A stretch of 64,000 nt of DNA from an uncultured Ruminococcus sp. Lineage in GTDB: Bacteria > Bacillota > Clostridia > Oscillospirales > Ruminococcaceae. The notes under the pieces were generated by a model. It worked only from the letters and a program-made list of their open reading frames with translations. It was not told the origin of the DNA and did no database searches. Location of the stretch: assembly GCA_947627175.1 (NCBI GenBank), contig CANQVA010000003.1:62001-126000 (forward strand). The letters run 5' to 3'. Positions 29,772-39,929 of this stretch are shown here, in pieces (within the stretch, counting starts at the first letter, position 1; each line of letters opens with the position of its first letter). The position numbers were made by a program, and so were the translations under genes.

Positions 29772-32700
29772 TTATATTTTTGTTATGTCAACAAGTTCAA
29801 CGTCATTTATAGTACGTCCCGATTCAAGAACTTTTGCAAGCGATTTTGCCGTATCAACAGCAGTGAGACTGCATATTGAACGCTCTATTGACTTACGACG
29901 CATTTTAACACTGTCACGCTCCGGAAGTCTGCCTTTTGCAGAAGTCGATATTACATAATTTATTTTTCCGCTTTCAAGAAGTGTGACAACATTCGGCTCA
30001 CCGTCGGAAATTTTTCTTACAAGATTAGCGGCAATCATATTTCTGCTGAGTACACTCTGTGTTCCTGAAGTTGCATACAATTCAAATCCCATGCGTTCAA
30101 ATTTGTCAGCAATAGGCAAAATTTCCTGTTTGTCGGTATCACGCACAGAAATAAGCACACCACCCTTGCGTTTCAGGTCAAAACCTGCCGCAATAAGTCC
30201 TTTGAGAAGTGCATCTTCAAGATTTCTACCTATTCCGAGGCATTCACCGGTTGATTTCATTTCAGGGCCAAGCATTGTATCAACGTCTGTCAGCTTTTCA
30301 AAGCTGAATACGGGAACTTTTACTGCAACATAATCACCAGCCGGATAAAGTCCACTTTCATATCCCATATCTTTTAATTTAGCACCGAACATTATCTTTG
30401 TCGCAATGTCAACCATAGGTATTCCTGTTACCTTGCTGATGTATGGAACAGTTCTTGAAGAACGTGGATTTACCTCAATAACATAGACTTCATGATTATA
30501 AACAACATACTGTATATTTACAAGTCCTATTACATGAAGTTCCTTTGCAAGTTTTCTTGTATACTCAACTATAATTTTCTTGATTCTTTCGGAGAGATGC
30601 TGTGCAGGATATATTGAAATAGAATCGCCCGAATGTACGCCGGCACGTTCTATATGCTCCATAATACCCGGTATTAAAAAGTCTTCTCCATCACATATAG
30701 CATCAACTTCAACTTCAGTACCCATCATATATTTATCAATGAGTACGGGATTTTCAATCATATGACTTGTGATAATTCCCATATATTCAACAACATCTGC
30801 CCTTGAATGTGCTATAATCATATTCTGACCGCCAAGAACATATGACGGTCTGAGAAGTACAGGATAGCCTAAATCTTCAGCAGCATTTACAGCTTCTTCT
30901 GTTGTCATTACGGTATGTCCCTGCGGACGTGGTATACCGCACTTTTCAAGAACTTCGTCAAAACGTTCCCTATCCTCCGCCGCATCAATCATATCTGCCG
31001 ATGTACCGAGAATTTTAACGCCCATGTCTGACAAATGACGTGTGAGTTTTATCGCTGTCTGTCCGCCAAACTGAACTACTACACCATAAGGTTTTTCCGT
31101 TTCTATAATAGATTCAACATCTTCATTTGTGAGAGGGTCAAAATACAATCTGTCGCCCGTGTCGAAATCCGTCGAAACGGTTTCAGGGTTATTGTTACAT
31201 ATTACCGCTTCATAGCCGAGTTCTTTAAGTGTCCATACACAATGAACGGAGCAATAGTCAAATTCAATTCCCTGACCAATTCTTATAGGCCCTGAACCAA
31301 ATACTATTACTTTTTTCTTTCCTGTATTCTGATGTTCAATAAATTCAGCGGCTTCGTTTTCGTCGTCAAAAGTTGAATAAAAATAAGGTGTTTCAGCCTT
31401 GAATTCTCCTGCACACGTATCAACCATTTTAAATACAGCACGTCTGCGGAGAGGGCATTTCTGACCTGAAATTCTTTCAATAGTGCTGTCAAGATAACCA
31501 TATTGTTTCGCCGTATTATACTTTTCCTCTGTAAGTTCACCTTCAGCAAGCCATTTTTCCAGTTCAACAAGATTAAGCAGTTTATAAAGAAACCAGTTGT
31601 CAATCATGGTTATTTCATGTATTTCTTCGGGAGTTATACCACGTTTGAGAGCCTCAAACACCGTAAAAGAACGTTCATCATCAATGACATGAAGTCTTTC
31701 ACGTATTTCTTCTGTAGAATACTTTTCAAGTTTTTTCAGATTCATTGTGTCAAGTCCGAGTTCAATTGAACGTACAGCTTTCATCATAGCTTGTTCAAAA
31801 CTTGTACCAATAGCCATTACTTCGCCTGTAGCTTTCATTTGAGTACCGAGTGTTCTTTTAGCATATACAAATTTATCAAACGCCCATTTCGGGAATTTAA
31901 CGACTACATAGTCAAGTGCAGGTTCAAAACAAGCATACGTTTTTCCCGTAACCTGATTTATAATTTCGTCAAGAGTATAACCAACAGCAATTTTTGCGGC
32001 TGTCTTTGCAATCGGATAACCTGTAGCTTTTGAAGCGAGTGCTGAAGAACGTGATACACGGGGATTTACTTCAATAACTGCATATTCAAAACTTGTGGGG
32101 TGAAGTGCAAACTGACAATTACAACCGCCTTCAACTTTAAGTTCCTTTATGATATTTATTGCAGCAGTACGGAGCATCTGATATTCACGGTCTGTAAGTG
32201 TAACAGCAGGTGCAATAACTATACTGTCACCTGTATGAACGCCTACGGGGTCAAAGTTTTCCATAGAACATACAGTTATAACATTGCCTTTTGCATCACG
32301 TATTACTTCAAATTCTATTTCTTTCCAACCGCTTATACACTTTTCGATAAGTACTTGTGTAATAGGTGAAAGCCTTAAACCATTTTTTGAAATATCACGG
32401 AGTTCTTCCTCATTCTGTGCAATTCCTCCGCCCGTTCCGCCGAGAGTGAAAGCAGGACGCACAATAACAGGATAGCCGATTACTTTCGCAAATTCAACGG
32501 CATCATCTATTGTTTCAACCACTTTTGACGGAATACACGGTTCACCGATTTTTTCCATAGTGTCCTTGAAAGCCTGTCTGTCCTCTGCTTTATGAATTGT
32601 TTCAGGGTCTGCACCTAAAAGTTTAACATTGTGCGATTCAAGAAAACCTTCCTCCGCCAACTGCATTGAAAGAGTAAGACCTGTCTGTCCGCCAAGAGTT

Positions 32701-32963
32701 GAAAGAACACTGTCAGGCTTTTCAATTTCTATGATTCTCTTTACAACATCAAGTGTAAGCGGTTCAATATATACTTTGTCTGCCATAGCTTTGTCAGTCA
32801 TTATGGTAGCAGGATTTGAATTTATAAGAATTACTTCAAGCCCCTCTTGTTTCAATGCACGGCAAGCCTGTGTACCTGCATAGTCAAATTCGGCAGCCTG
32901 TCCTATTACAATAGGCCCTGAACCGATTACAAGAACTCTTTTTATATCTTTTCTAAGCGGCAT
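29772..32963 (-). CDS. carB: Carbamoyl-phosphate synthase large subunit
   Basis: MPLRKDIKRVLVIGSGPIVIGQAAEFDYAGTQACRALKQEG; duplicated ATP-grasp halves; start set at 32963. Confidence 0.97.
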   Translation of the reverse strand: MPLRKDIKRVLVIGSGPIVIGQAAEFDYAGTQACRALKQEGLEVILINSNPATIMTDKAMADKVYIEPLTLDVVKRIIEIEKPDSVLSTLGGQTGLTLSMQLAEEGFLESHNVKLLGADPETIHKAEDRQAFKDTMEKIGEPCIPSKVVETIDDAVEFAKVIGYPVIVRPAFTLGGTGGGIAQNEEELRDISKNGLRLSPITQVLIEKCISGWKEIEFEVIRDAKGNVITVCSMENFDPVGVHTGDSIVIAPAVTLTDREYQMLRTAAINIIKELKVEGGCNCQFALHPTSFEYAVIEVNPRVSRSSALASKATGYPIAKTAAKIAVGYTLDEIINQVTGKTYACFEPALDYVVVKFPKWAFDKFVYAKRTLGTQMKATGEVMAIGTSFEQAMMKAVRSIELGLDTMNLKKLEKYSTEEIRERLHVIDDERSFTVFEALKRGITPEEIHEITMIDNWFLYKLLNLVELEKWLAEGELTEEKYNTAKQYGYLDSTIERISGQKCPLRRRAVFKMVDTCAGEFKAETPYFYSTFDDENEAAEFIEHQNTGKKKVIVFGSGPIRIGQGIEFDYCSVHCVWTLKELGYEAVICNNNPETVSTDFDTGDRLYFDPLTNEDVESIIETEKPYGVVVQFGGQTAIKLTRHLSDMGVKILGTSADMIDAAEDRERFDEVLEKCGIPRPQGHTVMTTEEAVNAAEDLGYPVLLRPSYVLGGQNMIIAHSRADVVEYMGIITSHMIENPVLIDKYMMGTEVEVDAICDGEDFLIPGIMEHIERAGVHSGDSISIYPAQHLSERIKKIIVEYTRKLAKELHVIGLVNIQYVVYNHEVYVIEVNPRSSRTVPYISKVTGIPMVDIATKIMFGAKLKDMGYESGLYPAGDYVAVKVPVFSFEKLTDVDTMLGPEMKSTGECLGIGRNLEDALLKGLIAAGFDLKRKGGVLISVRDTDKQEILPIADKFERMGFELYATSGTQSVLSRNMIAANLVRKISDGEPNVVTLLESGKINYVISTSAKGRLPERDSVKMRRKSIERSICSLTAVDTAKSLAKVLESGRTINDVELVDITKI

Positions 32964-32964
32964 A

Positions 32965-34071
32965 TTACTTTCCCTCTCTTTCCATAGTCTTAATAAATTC
33001 ATCAAAAAGATATGCTGTATCAAGAGGGCCTCCATGTGCTTCGGGGTGGAATTGAACCGTAAAAGCATTGATGGCAGTATATCTTATTCCCTCACAAGTT
33101 TTGTCGTTGGCGTTTATATGTGAAACGTGTCCGACTTCCGCCGGAATGCTTTCACCAACAACTGCATATCCGTGATTTTGACTTGTAACATAAGTAAGAC
33201 CGCTTTCAAGGTCAATAACAGGCTGATTTGCTCCTCTGTGACCGTACTTTAACTTTTCAGTTTTACCGCCGTTTGCAAGTGCCATAAGCTGATGACCTAA
33301 ACATATACCGAAAATCGGAATGTCAAGTTTCTGAATTTCTCTGATGTTTTCGATAATTTCAACATTTTCGGCAGGATTTCCGGGGCCGTTTGAAAACATT
33401 ATTCCGTCCGGGTTAAGTTCCTTTACCTTTTCAGCCGTTGTATTTGCAGGAACTACTATTACTTCACAGCCACGTTTTACAAGCTCCTGTCTTATATTTC
33501 TTTTATATCCGAAATCAAAAAGCACAACTTTGTATTTCGGATTTTCTTCTGTATAAGTGAGAATTTCATTATTCGTGACATTCTTTACAGCATCTTTTAC
33601 TTCAAATTCATGTACTTTTTCAAGCAGTTCATCTTTATTTGAATAAATGTCCTCTGTAGTTATAACACCATTCATAACACCTGTTTCACGGATAATTCTT
33701 GTAAGTTTTCTTGTATCAATATTGCAGATACCGACTATATTATTTTCTGAAAGGAAATCTCTGATATTGCCCTCACAACGGAAATTTGAAGGCACATCGC
33801 ACCCTTCCCTAACAATATAACCGCTTACATAAGACTTTGCAGACTCATTGTCCTCATGATTAACACCGTAATTTCCGATAAGCGGAAAAGTTTGCGTTAC
33901 AATCTGACCGTAATAACTGGGGTCTGTAAGCGTTTCCTGATACCCTGTAAGACAAGTTGTAAATACAACTTCACCGATAACGGTACCCTCAGCACCAAGA
34001 CTTTTCCCTTCAAACACCTGACCGTTTTCAAGCATAAGGTAAGCCTTTTTACTCTGGTTGAATAATGACAA
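32965..34071 (-). CDS. carA: Carbamoyl-phosphate synthase small subunit
   Basis: GEVVFTTCLTGYQETLTDPSYYGQIVTQTFPLIGNYGVN...IFGICLGHQLMALANGG. Confidence 0.97.
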   Translation of the reverse strand: MSLFNQSKKAYLMLENGQVFEGKSLGAEGTVIGEVVFTTCLTGYQETLTDPSYYGQIVTQTFPLIGNYGVNHEDNESAKSYVSGYIVREGCDVPSNFRCEGNIRDFLSENNIVGICNIDTRKLTRIIRETGVMNGVITTEDIYSNKDELLEKVHEFEVKDAVKNVTNNEILTYTEENPKYKVVLFDFGYKRNIRQELVKRGCEVIVVPANTTAEKVKELNPDGIMFSNGPGNPAENVEIIENIREIQKLDIPIFGICLGHQLMALANGGKTEKLKYGHRGANQPVIDLESGLTYVTSQNHGYAVVGESIPAEVGHVSHINANDKTCEGIRYTAINAFTVQFHPEAHGGPLDTAYLFDEFIKTMEREGK

Positions 34072-34178
34072 TTTTTATCATTCCTTTCATATCTTTGGAT
34101 ATATTCATAGCAGTATTACGCCATTGTAAAACCGCCGTTAAAGCGTTTGTAAAATTACATATTTAACCATTCAAAACT

Positions 34179-35105
34179 TTATTTAATATTGATATATGAA
34201 CATATATCATCTCTCATTCTGATAGCCTCACGGCGTGCAGCCTTTGCAAAATCTCTGACATCGCAGCCCTCTTTCTTATATGCACACATTACGGCACGTG
34301 AAGAATTTACTATTGCACCGAGACCGTTTTCATCAAAACCGCCTTTTAAACCCTCTGCACCGCCACCCTGTGCCCCATACCCGGGAACAAGAAACATTGT
34401 GTGGGGGAGTCTTTTTCTTAATTCTGTAAGCTGTTCGGGATATGTAGCACCGACTACTGCACCAACTGCTGAATATCCGTATTTACCTATTGTATCAGCT
34501 CCCCATTTTTCGCACATATCGCCCATAAGTGCATAAATAGGTGTACCGTCATCAAGTTTTCTGTCCTGAATCTCTCCGCTTGACTTGTTTGAAGTCTTTA
34601 CAAGTACATATATTCCTTTATCTTTCTCACGGCATACTTTAAGCAATGGTTCAATGCCGTCTGTACCGAGATAACCGTTGACTGTCAGTGCATCAGCCGC
34701 AAAAGGTTCTATTTCGTTTTCACATACTTTTACAGTGCCGAGGTGTGCATCTGTGTATGCTTCCATAGTCGCACCTATGTCATTTCTTTTTCCGTCTGTA
34801 ATTACAAACATTCCGTTAAGTTTAGCATAACGAATAGTTTTTTCAAGTGTCTTTATACCGTAATGTCCGTACATCTCATAATATGCGGCTTGCGGTTTGA
34901 TAGCGGGAACTATGTCATGAATTTCATCTATAATTGCCTGATTGAAAGCAAAAATAGCTTTTGCCGCTGCTTTAAGTGTTCCGCCGTCGTCCTCCATATA
35001 TCTCCTCTGAATGTAATCAGGCACATACTCAAGTCTGGGGTCAAGTCCGACAACAGTCGGATTCTTCATTTCAATAATTTTTTCAATAAGTCTGTCAAAT
35101 GACAT
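34179..35105 (-). CDS. pyrF: Orotidine 5'-phosphate decarboxylase
   Basis: VGLDPRLEYVPDYI...FVITDGKRNDIGATMEAYTDAHLG...LVPGYGAQGG. Confidence 0.95.
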   Translation of the reverse strand: MSFDRLIEKIIEMKNPTVVGLDPRLEYVPDYIQRRYMEDDGGTLKAAAKAIFAFNQAIIDEIHDIVPAIKPQAAYYEMYGHYGIKTLEKTIRYAKLNGMFVITDGKRNDIGATMEAYTDAHLGTVKVCENEIEPFAADALTVNGYLGTDGIEPLLKVCREKDKGIYVLVKTSNKSSGEIQDRKLDDGTPIYALMGDMCEKWGADTIGKYGYSAVGAVVGATYPEQLTELRKRLPHTMFLVPGYGAQGGGAEGLKGGFDENGLGAIVNSSRAVMCAYKKEGCDVRDFAKAARREAIRMRDDICSYINIK

Positions 35106-35124
35106 TATAAATCTTTCCTTTCTG

Positions 35125-36396
35125 TTATAAATTTTCGTATCTTATTATGCCTTTTGAAATTGTCATAATATTTCTGCCGGTCATTGTCATACCCTTGAAT
35201 ACGGTATTATGTGACTTTGAATGTAGTTTGTCGGGGTCAACAGTCCACTTTCTGTTAATGTCCGCAATAATAAGGTCTGCTGTTTTTCCTGCTGAAATTT
35301 CAGGAATTTCCAGCCCGAGTATTTTTCTTGGATTTATGCACATTATTTCAACAACTTTCTGCAAAGTTATTTCGCCTGTGTGATAAAGTGCGGTAAGAGT
35401 TGCCGAAAGTGATGTTTCCAGTCCTACAACGCCGTTAGGTGCTTTTTCAAAATCAGCTTTTTCTTCGGCAGAATGCGGTGCATGGTCGGTAATGATACAA
35501 TCAATAGTACCATCTTTAATACCCTCAATAATTGCCCTGACATCTTTCGTAGTTCTTAACGGCGGATTCATTCTGTAATCTGCATCACGCTTTTCAAGAA
35601 AATCATCTGTAAGCATGAAATAGTGTGGTGCAGTTTCGCAGGTAACTTTAATTCCCCTTGATTTAGCAAATCTTATAATTGCCGTGCTTCCCTCCGTGCT
35701 TACGTGGCATATGTGAATCCTTGCATTTACGGACGATGCAAGAATAATTTCCCTTGCGGTAATATAATCTTCAGACGCTCTGTCCATGCCCTTTACGCCG
35801 AGTTTTTCCGACATTTTCCCCTTATTCATAATACCGCCGTTTATTATGTTCAAGTCCTCACAGTGAGATGCAACAAGCAAGCCGTTTTTATTTGAAAGTT
35901 CAAGTGCCTGACGCATATATTCAGCATTTTCAACGGGTCTGCCGTCGTCCGATATGCATATACAGCCTGCATTTTTAAGTGCATCATAGTCACATAAACC
36001 ACTGCCATTCATGCCGTTAGTGATACAGCCGACGGGGTAGACTTCAACGCCTGTATCCTTTGCCTTGTCAATAATATAGCGGATTATCTCGGGATTATCA
36101 CACGGCGGTTTAGTGTTGGGCATTGCAAGAACACCTGTAACACCTCCTGCAAGTGCGGAATTACAGCCTGTAATAATATCTTCCTTGTGAGTGAATCCCG
36201 GGTCACGGAAATGAACATGCATATCAAATAATGACGGCATAAGCACAAGGTCTGTGCCGTCTATAATGCGGTCTGCCTGAATGTCAAGATTTTCACCGAC
36301 AGCGGAAATTTTCCCGTCATTTATAAAAACGTCTGTAACTGTGTCATTTTTCATATCAACAGCACGTATATTTCTTATAAGTATTGAATCCGTCAT
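35125..36396 (-). CDS. pyrC: Dihydroorotase
   Basis: LMPSLFDMHVHFRDPGFTHKEDIITGCNSALAGGVTGVLAMPNTKPPCDN. Confidence 0.95.
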   Translation of the reverse strand: MTDSILIRNIRAVDMKNDTVTDVFINDGKISAVGENLDIQADRIIDGTDLVLMPSLFDMHVHFRDPGFTHKEDIITGCNSALAGGVTGVLAMPNTKPPCDNPEIIRYIIDKAKDTGVEVYPVGCITNGMNGSGLCDYDALKNAGCICISDDGRPVENAEYMRQALELSNKNGLLVASHCEDLNIINGGIMNKGKMSEKLGVKGMDRASEDYITAREIILASSVNARIHICHVSTEGSTAIIRFAKSRGIKVTCETAPHYFMLTDDFLEKRDADYRMNPPLRTTKDVRAIIEGIKDGTIDCIITDHAPHSAEEKADFEKAPNGVVGLETSLSATLTALYHTGEITLQKVVEIMCINPRKILGLEIPEISAGKTADLIIADINRKWTVDPDKLHSKSHNTVFKGMTMTGRNIMTISKGIIRYENL

Positions 36397-36405
36397 TTTA
36401 CCCTC

Positions 36406-36609
36406 CTATCTCTTATTTATAAGTTTCATGAATTTTACTGTTATTTCAGCACTTTTTGTTGCATTTTTTGCTTTTCTGAAATTTTTAAGAATCTTGCTTT
36501 CATATAAATCGTCAGGGGCTTTTTTCATATCGGAAAGATTTCCCATACCTACCGTATCAGCAGTACCAAAACCAAATGAAAATTTTTTCCCTTTTTTCTC
36601 AAATTCCAT
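36406..36609 (-). CDS. Hypothetical small protein (67 aa)
   Basis: ORF between pyrC and trmB on the same strand. Confidence 0.5.
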   Translation of the reverse strand: MEFEKKGKKFSFGFGTADTVGMGNLSDMKKAPDDLYESKILKNFRKAKNATKSAEITVKFMKLINKR

Positions 36610-36614
36610 AATAT

Positions 36615-37274
36615 TTACTCCTTAATCGGTTCTGCAATTAAAAACTTTATTTTCTTTCCCTCGTCAGTAAACATTTTTTCATGTTCCGTCACAAAATTTT
36701 CAATTCCGCTTTCACTGTGCAAGTCATAAGTTTTAAACTTAACATTAAAACCTGTTTCATTAAAATATTCAAGCGACTCTTTAAAAAGTTCGTCATCATC
36801 TGTTTTGAACCATATTTCACCTTTAAGAAATTTTTTATAGTTCATAAGTTGGCGTGTATGTGTAAGACGGCGTTTCTTGTGTTTTTTCTTAGGCCACGGA
36901 TTGCAGAAATTTATATAAATTCTGTCCGCACGGTCATTTTCGTCCCACGCTGTATCAAGTCTTTCAATATTCTGAATTGCTATGCGGACGTTGTCGGGAG
37001 ATTTGTTTTCATTTCTATATGCTTCTTCCAGCTTTCTTTTAGCAAGAACAAGCATTTCATTTTTTATGTCCATTGCAATAAAATTTATTTCAGGGTGTGC
37101 AGGTGCTGCCTGTGAAATAAAACCTCCCTTTCCACAACCAAGCTCAATATAAAGCGGTTTTTCGGGTTCGCTGAAAACTTCACTCCATCTTCCTTTATTT
37201 TCCTGCGGATTCATTATATAAAAGGGACAAGCCTCAAGTTCAGGTTTCGCCCACGGTTTATGACGTATTCGCAT
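36615..37274 (-). CDS. trmB: tRNA (guanine(46)-N7)-methyltransferase
   Basis: [32 protein letters not shown]...[19 protein letters not shown]. Confidence 0.95.
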   Translation of the reverse strand: MRIRHKPWAKPELEACPFYIMNPQENKGRWSEVFSEPEKPLYIELGCGKGGFISQAAPAHPEINFIAMDIKNEMLVLAKRKLEEAYRNENKSPDNVRIAIQNIERLDTAWDENDRADRIYINFCNPWPKKKHKKRRLTHTRQLMNYKKFLKGEIWFKTDDDELFKESLEYFNETGFNVKFKTYDLHSESGIENFVTEHEKMFTDEGKKIKFLIAEPIKE

Positions 37275-37360
37275 AAAATTCCTCCAAAATCATATTTATT
37301 CTATTATAACACAAAACAAGAAATATTCCAATACTTCTTTTAAAAAAATCCGTAAAAAAC

Positions 37361-37385
37361 TCTCCGCTTTGAAACGGAGAGTTTT
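37361..37385 (-). terminator. Intrinsic terminator after the CDA-like/QGYP gene
   Basis: AAAACTCTCCGTTTCAAAGCGGAGAGTTTT (minus strand). Confidence 0.85.
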
Positions 37386-37388
37386 ATA

Positions 37389-38693
37389 TCAATATCCGAG
37401 GTCTTTCATACGCTTTTTAAAATCGGCATTAACTTTTGCCATTTTTTTCTTGTCACGTGCTTGCTTTTTGATATCACTAACAGAAACACTTGTGCTTTCT
37501 TCTTTTGCAACGGGAGTAACAGGCATATCATCGTTCATGAATTTATTCAGACGCTGTCTGAATCTTGACTTTCCCTCACCTGAAAGCGGTACAGAATTAA
37601 GAGGCTGTGAAACAGTTGCACTGTTCTGATAATGACTTGAAACAGGTGAAACAGGCTGATGCGGGTATACATTCTGAAGAGGTTGACTGTTTAACGGCTG
37701 TTGATAATATGGGTTTGAATTTGTGGGAAAACTTCCCTGATTTACAGACTGATTATATCCCTGCATATTATTCGGATACTGTCCGGGCTGTACAAACTGG
37801 GGATTCATATTGTTCTGCTGAGGATATCCCTGCGGATAACCCTGCTGAGGATATGGATATCCCTGCGGCTGCTGCGAATAGTCCTGCTGCTGTGGATAAC
37901 CCGGCTGTTGCGGATATCCTTGATTATTCTGTTGGGGATAACCCGATTGCTGAGGATATCCTTGATTATTCTGTTGAGGATAACCCGGTTGCGGATAGCC
38001 TTGTTGCTGTGGATAACCCTGCTGAGGATACGGCTGAACAAACTGTCCGTTCATATTCTGCTGTACGCCGTTGAACTGCATAGAATTATTCTGTTCATTC
38101 ATATTTTCAACCGGCGGTTCGTTCTGGTCGGCAAGAGTCGGCACGGGTGCAGCCGGCGTGTCGTCAAAATCAAACCCGAATTTTTCTTCAAAACTCAAAT
38201 TTTCGCTTACAGGTTCAGGTGAAAAAGCAGGAACTGATTCCGAAACAGAGCTTTCCTGAATTTCATCGGAAACTTCTGTATTATTGGAAACTTCCGTATT
38301 ATCGGAAACTGTTTCTATTTCGCAAGCCTTTACTGAACTTTCAGTTGAAATGGCAACTTCACACTGAGAATTTTTTTCGTCTGCCTTACAAAGTACATCA
38401 ATGCATTCTTTACAAGGACGGCATACACTTCCATCTGCAAAAGAAACTGTCATCATCTGCTTTACATCAATATGACCGTCAATAAACATTGACATAAAAG
38501 CATTGTATTCCGAACAAGCCTTTTCAACTTTATCATTTGTGATTCTTATTCCCGTTACACCTGCATAAACTTCATCATTGCCGTTTACTACAACGCAAAG
38601 TGAAGCGTTCACGTCGTCAGCAATATGAGGACTGAACTTTTTGACTTCTTCAACAAGCATTACCGCCTTGTTATATAATTCAATCAATTCCAC
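37389..38693 (-). CDS. Cytidine-deaminase-fold N-terminal domain + low-complexity (QGYPQ)n linker + basic C-terminal segment
   Basis: VYAGVTGIRITNDKVEKACSEYNAFMSMFIDGHIDVKQMMTV...CRPCKECIDVL lines up with Cdd pattern VYRG...CAERTALFKAVSEG...PCGACRQV; then repeated GYPQQ units. Confidence 0.75.
   Translation of the reverse strand: MELIELYNKAVMLVEEVKKFSPHIADDVNASLCVVVNGNDEVYAGVTGIRITNDKVEKACSEYNAFMSMFIDGHIDVKQMMTVSFADGSVCRPCKECIDVLCKADEKNSQCEVAISTESSVKACEIETVSDNTEVSNNTEVSDEIQESSVSESVPAFSPEPVSENLSFEEKFGFDFDDTPAAPVPTLADQNEPPVENMNEQNNSMQFNGVQQNMNGQFVQPYPQQGYPQQQGYPQPGYPQQNNQGYPQQSGYPQQNNQGYPQQPGYPQQQDYSQQPQGYPYPQQGYPQGYPQQNNMNPQFVQPGQYPNNMQGYNQSVNQGSFPTNSNPYYQQPLNSQPLQNVYPHQPVSPVSSHYQNSATVSQPLNSVPLSGEGKSRFRQRLNKFMNDDMPVTPVAKEESTSVSVSDIKKQARDKKKMAKVNADFKKRMKDLGY
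37810..38035 (-). repeat. In-gene degenerate tandem repeat encoding QGYPQQ-type units
   Basis: Repeated ggatatccctgctg / ggataacccggctg units. Confidence 0.85.
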
Positions 38694-38777
38694 GTAAAAT
38701 CAATATCCTTTCATTATTTATTAGAGCTTAATTCAACGCCCCGAATAAGTAAATAATAGCACTCCTATATATGTATA

Positions 38778-38806
38778 ATTATAATACATATCAAGTAATT
38801 TGTCAA
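38778..38806 (-). promoter_or_regulatory. Consensus sigma-A-type promoter for the CDA-like gene
   Basis: Minus strand TTGACA-N17-TATAAT. Confidence 0.8.
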
Positions 38807-38827
38807 CAAAAAAATAGAATTATAGAG

Positions 38828-38863
38828 AAAAAAATTTCACGTTCCGTAAAGAAACGTGAAATA
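38828..38863 (-). terminator. Intrinsic terminator downstream of the PP2C gene
   Basis: Minus strand TTTCACGTTTCTTTACGGAACGTGAAATTTTTTT. Confidence 0.8.
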
Positions 38864-38929
38864 ACAAAATCAGAATTATTTATATAATATAACTATATAT
38901 AATCATACAGCCGACAAACATATTATTTA

Positions 38930-39895
38930 TCATGTTTCATACTCTTCTGATTCATAAAGTGCGTTGTTCATTGAATTTTTCAGTTTTTGTTTTTGCATTC
39001 TTGCCTTTTGTTCAGCCTTACGCATAGAGGCATGAATTTTATTTACTTCAACTTGTTCTTTAAGTTCTTCCTGTTTTTCAGGCAGATAATCTTTATCAAA
39101 CACACAAGCAAGCGAAGTATCGTCCTGTGTTCCACATTTAGCCCTTTTTGAAAGATTTTTCCTTATAGACGGACTGAACGCTTCTATATTTATAAGCTGA
39201 CTGGCAAGTATACTGTGATAGTCAAGAAAATCTTCATCACTTTTAAACGATGTATAAAGACCATCAGTTGAAACAAAAACAGCTATCGGCTTTTCGTCAA
39301 GCGTATAGAAACTGTTGAAGTATTTTATAGCCTGACTATTGCACATAGATGCAGTAAGATTTGCGGGAGCTGATTCTTCATAGGCAATAGGCATTTCGGC
39401 GGCTGCGTCCTCACATATAAGTACAAGACTGCCATCGCCTATCTGTGTGCCGAAAGTAAATTTTCTTCCCATAACTGCAACTATAAGAGTAGTGCCGTAA
39501 ACAGTTTCAACTTTAAGCCGTTTAAATTCCTTTTCGGTAAAAGGTTCTTTTTCTTTGTCGGTATATGGATTATGGGTATAATGATGTATTACAAGTCTGT
39601 TCCAGCGTGAAATAATATTCTTCTCCATTTTTTTTATCAGACTTTCGGGGTCATTCAGAAAACTTTCCTCAAAGGCATCAGGGTCTTTGTAAAATTCCTC
39701 AACCGTATCGAGTGCTGCCATTACAGCCATTTCAGAGCCTTTGTCACTTCTGAAATGATTCTTGCTTCCATGACCGTCCGCAACAACGGCAATTCCGTAA
39801 TTGTCATACGCTTTGAAAACTGATGAATCCTGACATACCGTTCCGCTTGTTATATGACTTGCCCCGATAACCGTATGGCAAAAACCATTTAACAT
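38930..39895 (-). CDS. PP2C-family Ser/Thr protein phosphatase
   Basis: VIGASHITSGTVCQDSS...GIAVVADGHGSKNHFRSDKGSEMAV...VFVSTDGLYTS. Confidence 0.88.
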   Translation of the reverse strand: MLNGFCHTVIGASHITSGTVCQDSSVFKAYDNYGIAVVADGHGSKNHFRSDKGSEMAVMAALDTVEEFYKDPDAFEESFLNDPESLIKKMEKNIISRWNRLVIHHYTHNPYTDKEKEPFTEKEFKRLKVETVYGTTLIVAVMGRKFTFGTQIGDGSLVLICEDAAAEMPIAYEESAPANLTASMCNSQAIKYFNSFYTLDEKPIAVFVSTDGLYTSFKSDEDFLDYHSILASQLINIEAFSPSIRKNLSKRAKCGTQDDTSLACVFDKDYLPEKQEELKEQVEVNKIHASMRKAEQKARMQKQKLKNSMNNALYESEEYET

Positions 39896-39929
39896 TTATA
39901 AGCACCCCTTTCGGTAATAAATAGTCAGA

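Noticed and set aside
37805-38041. Short tandem repeats that could look like a CRISPR or minisatellite array
   Set aside because: Repeats are in frame inside a CDS and encode QGYPQQ units with no distinct spacers; not CRISPR.
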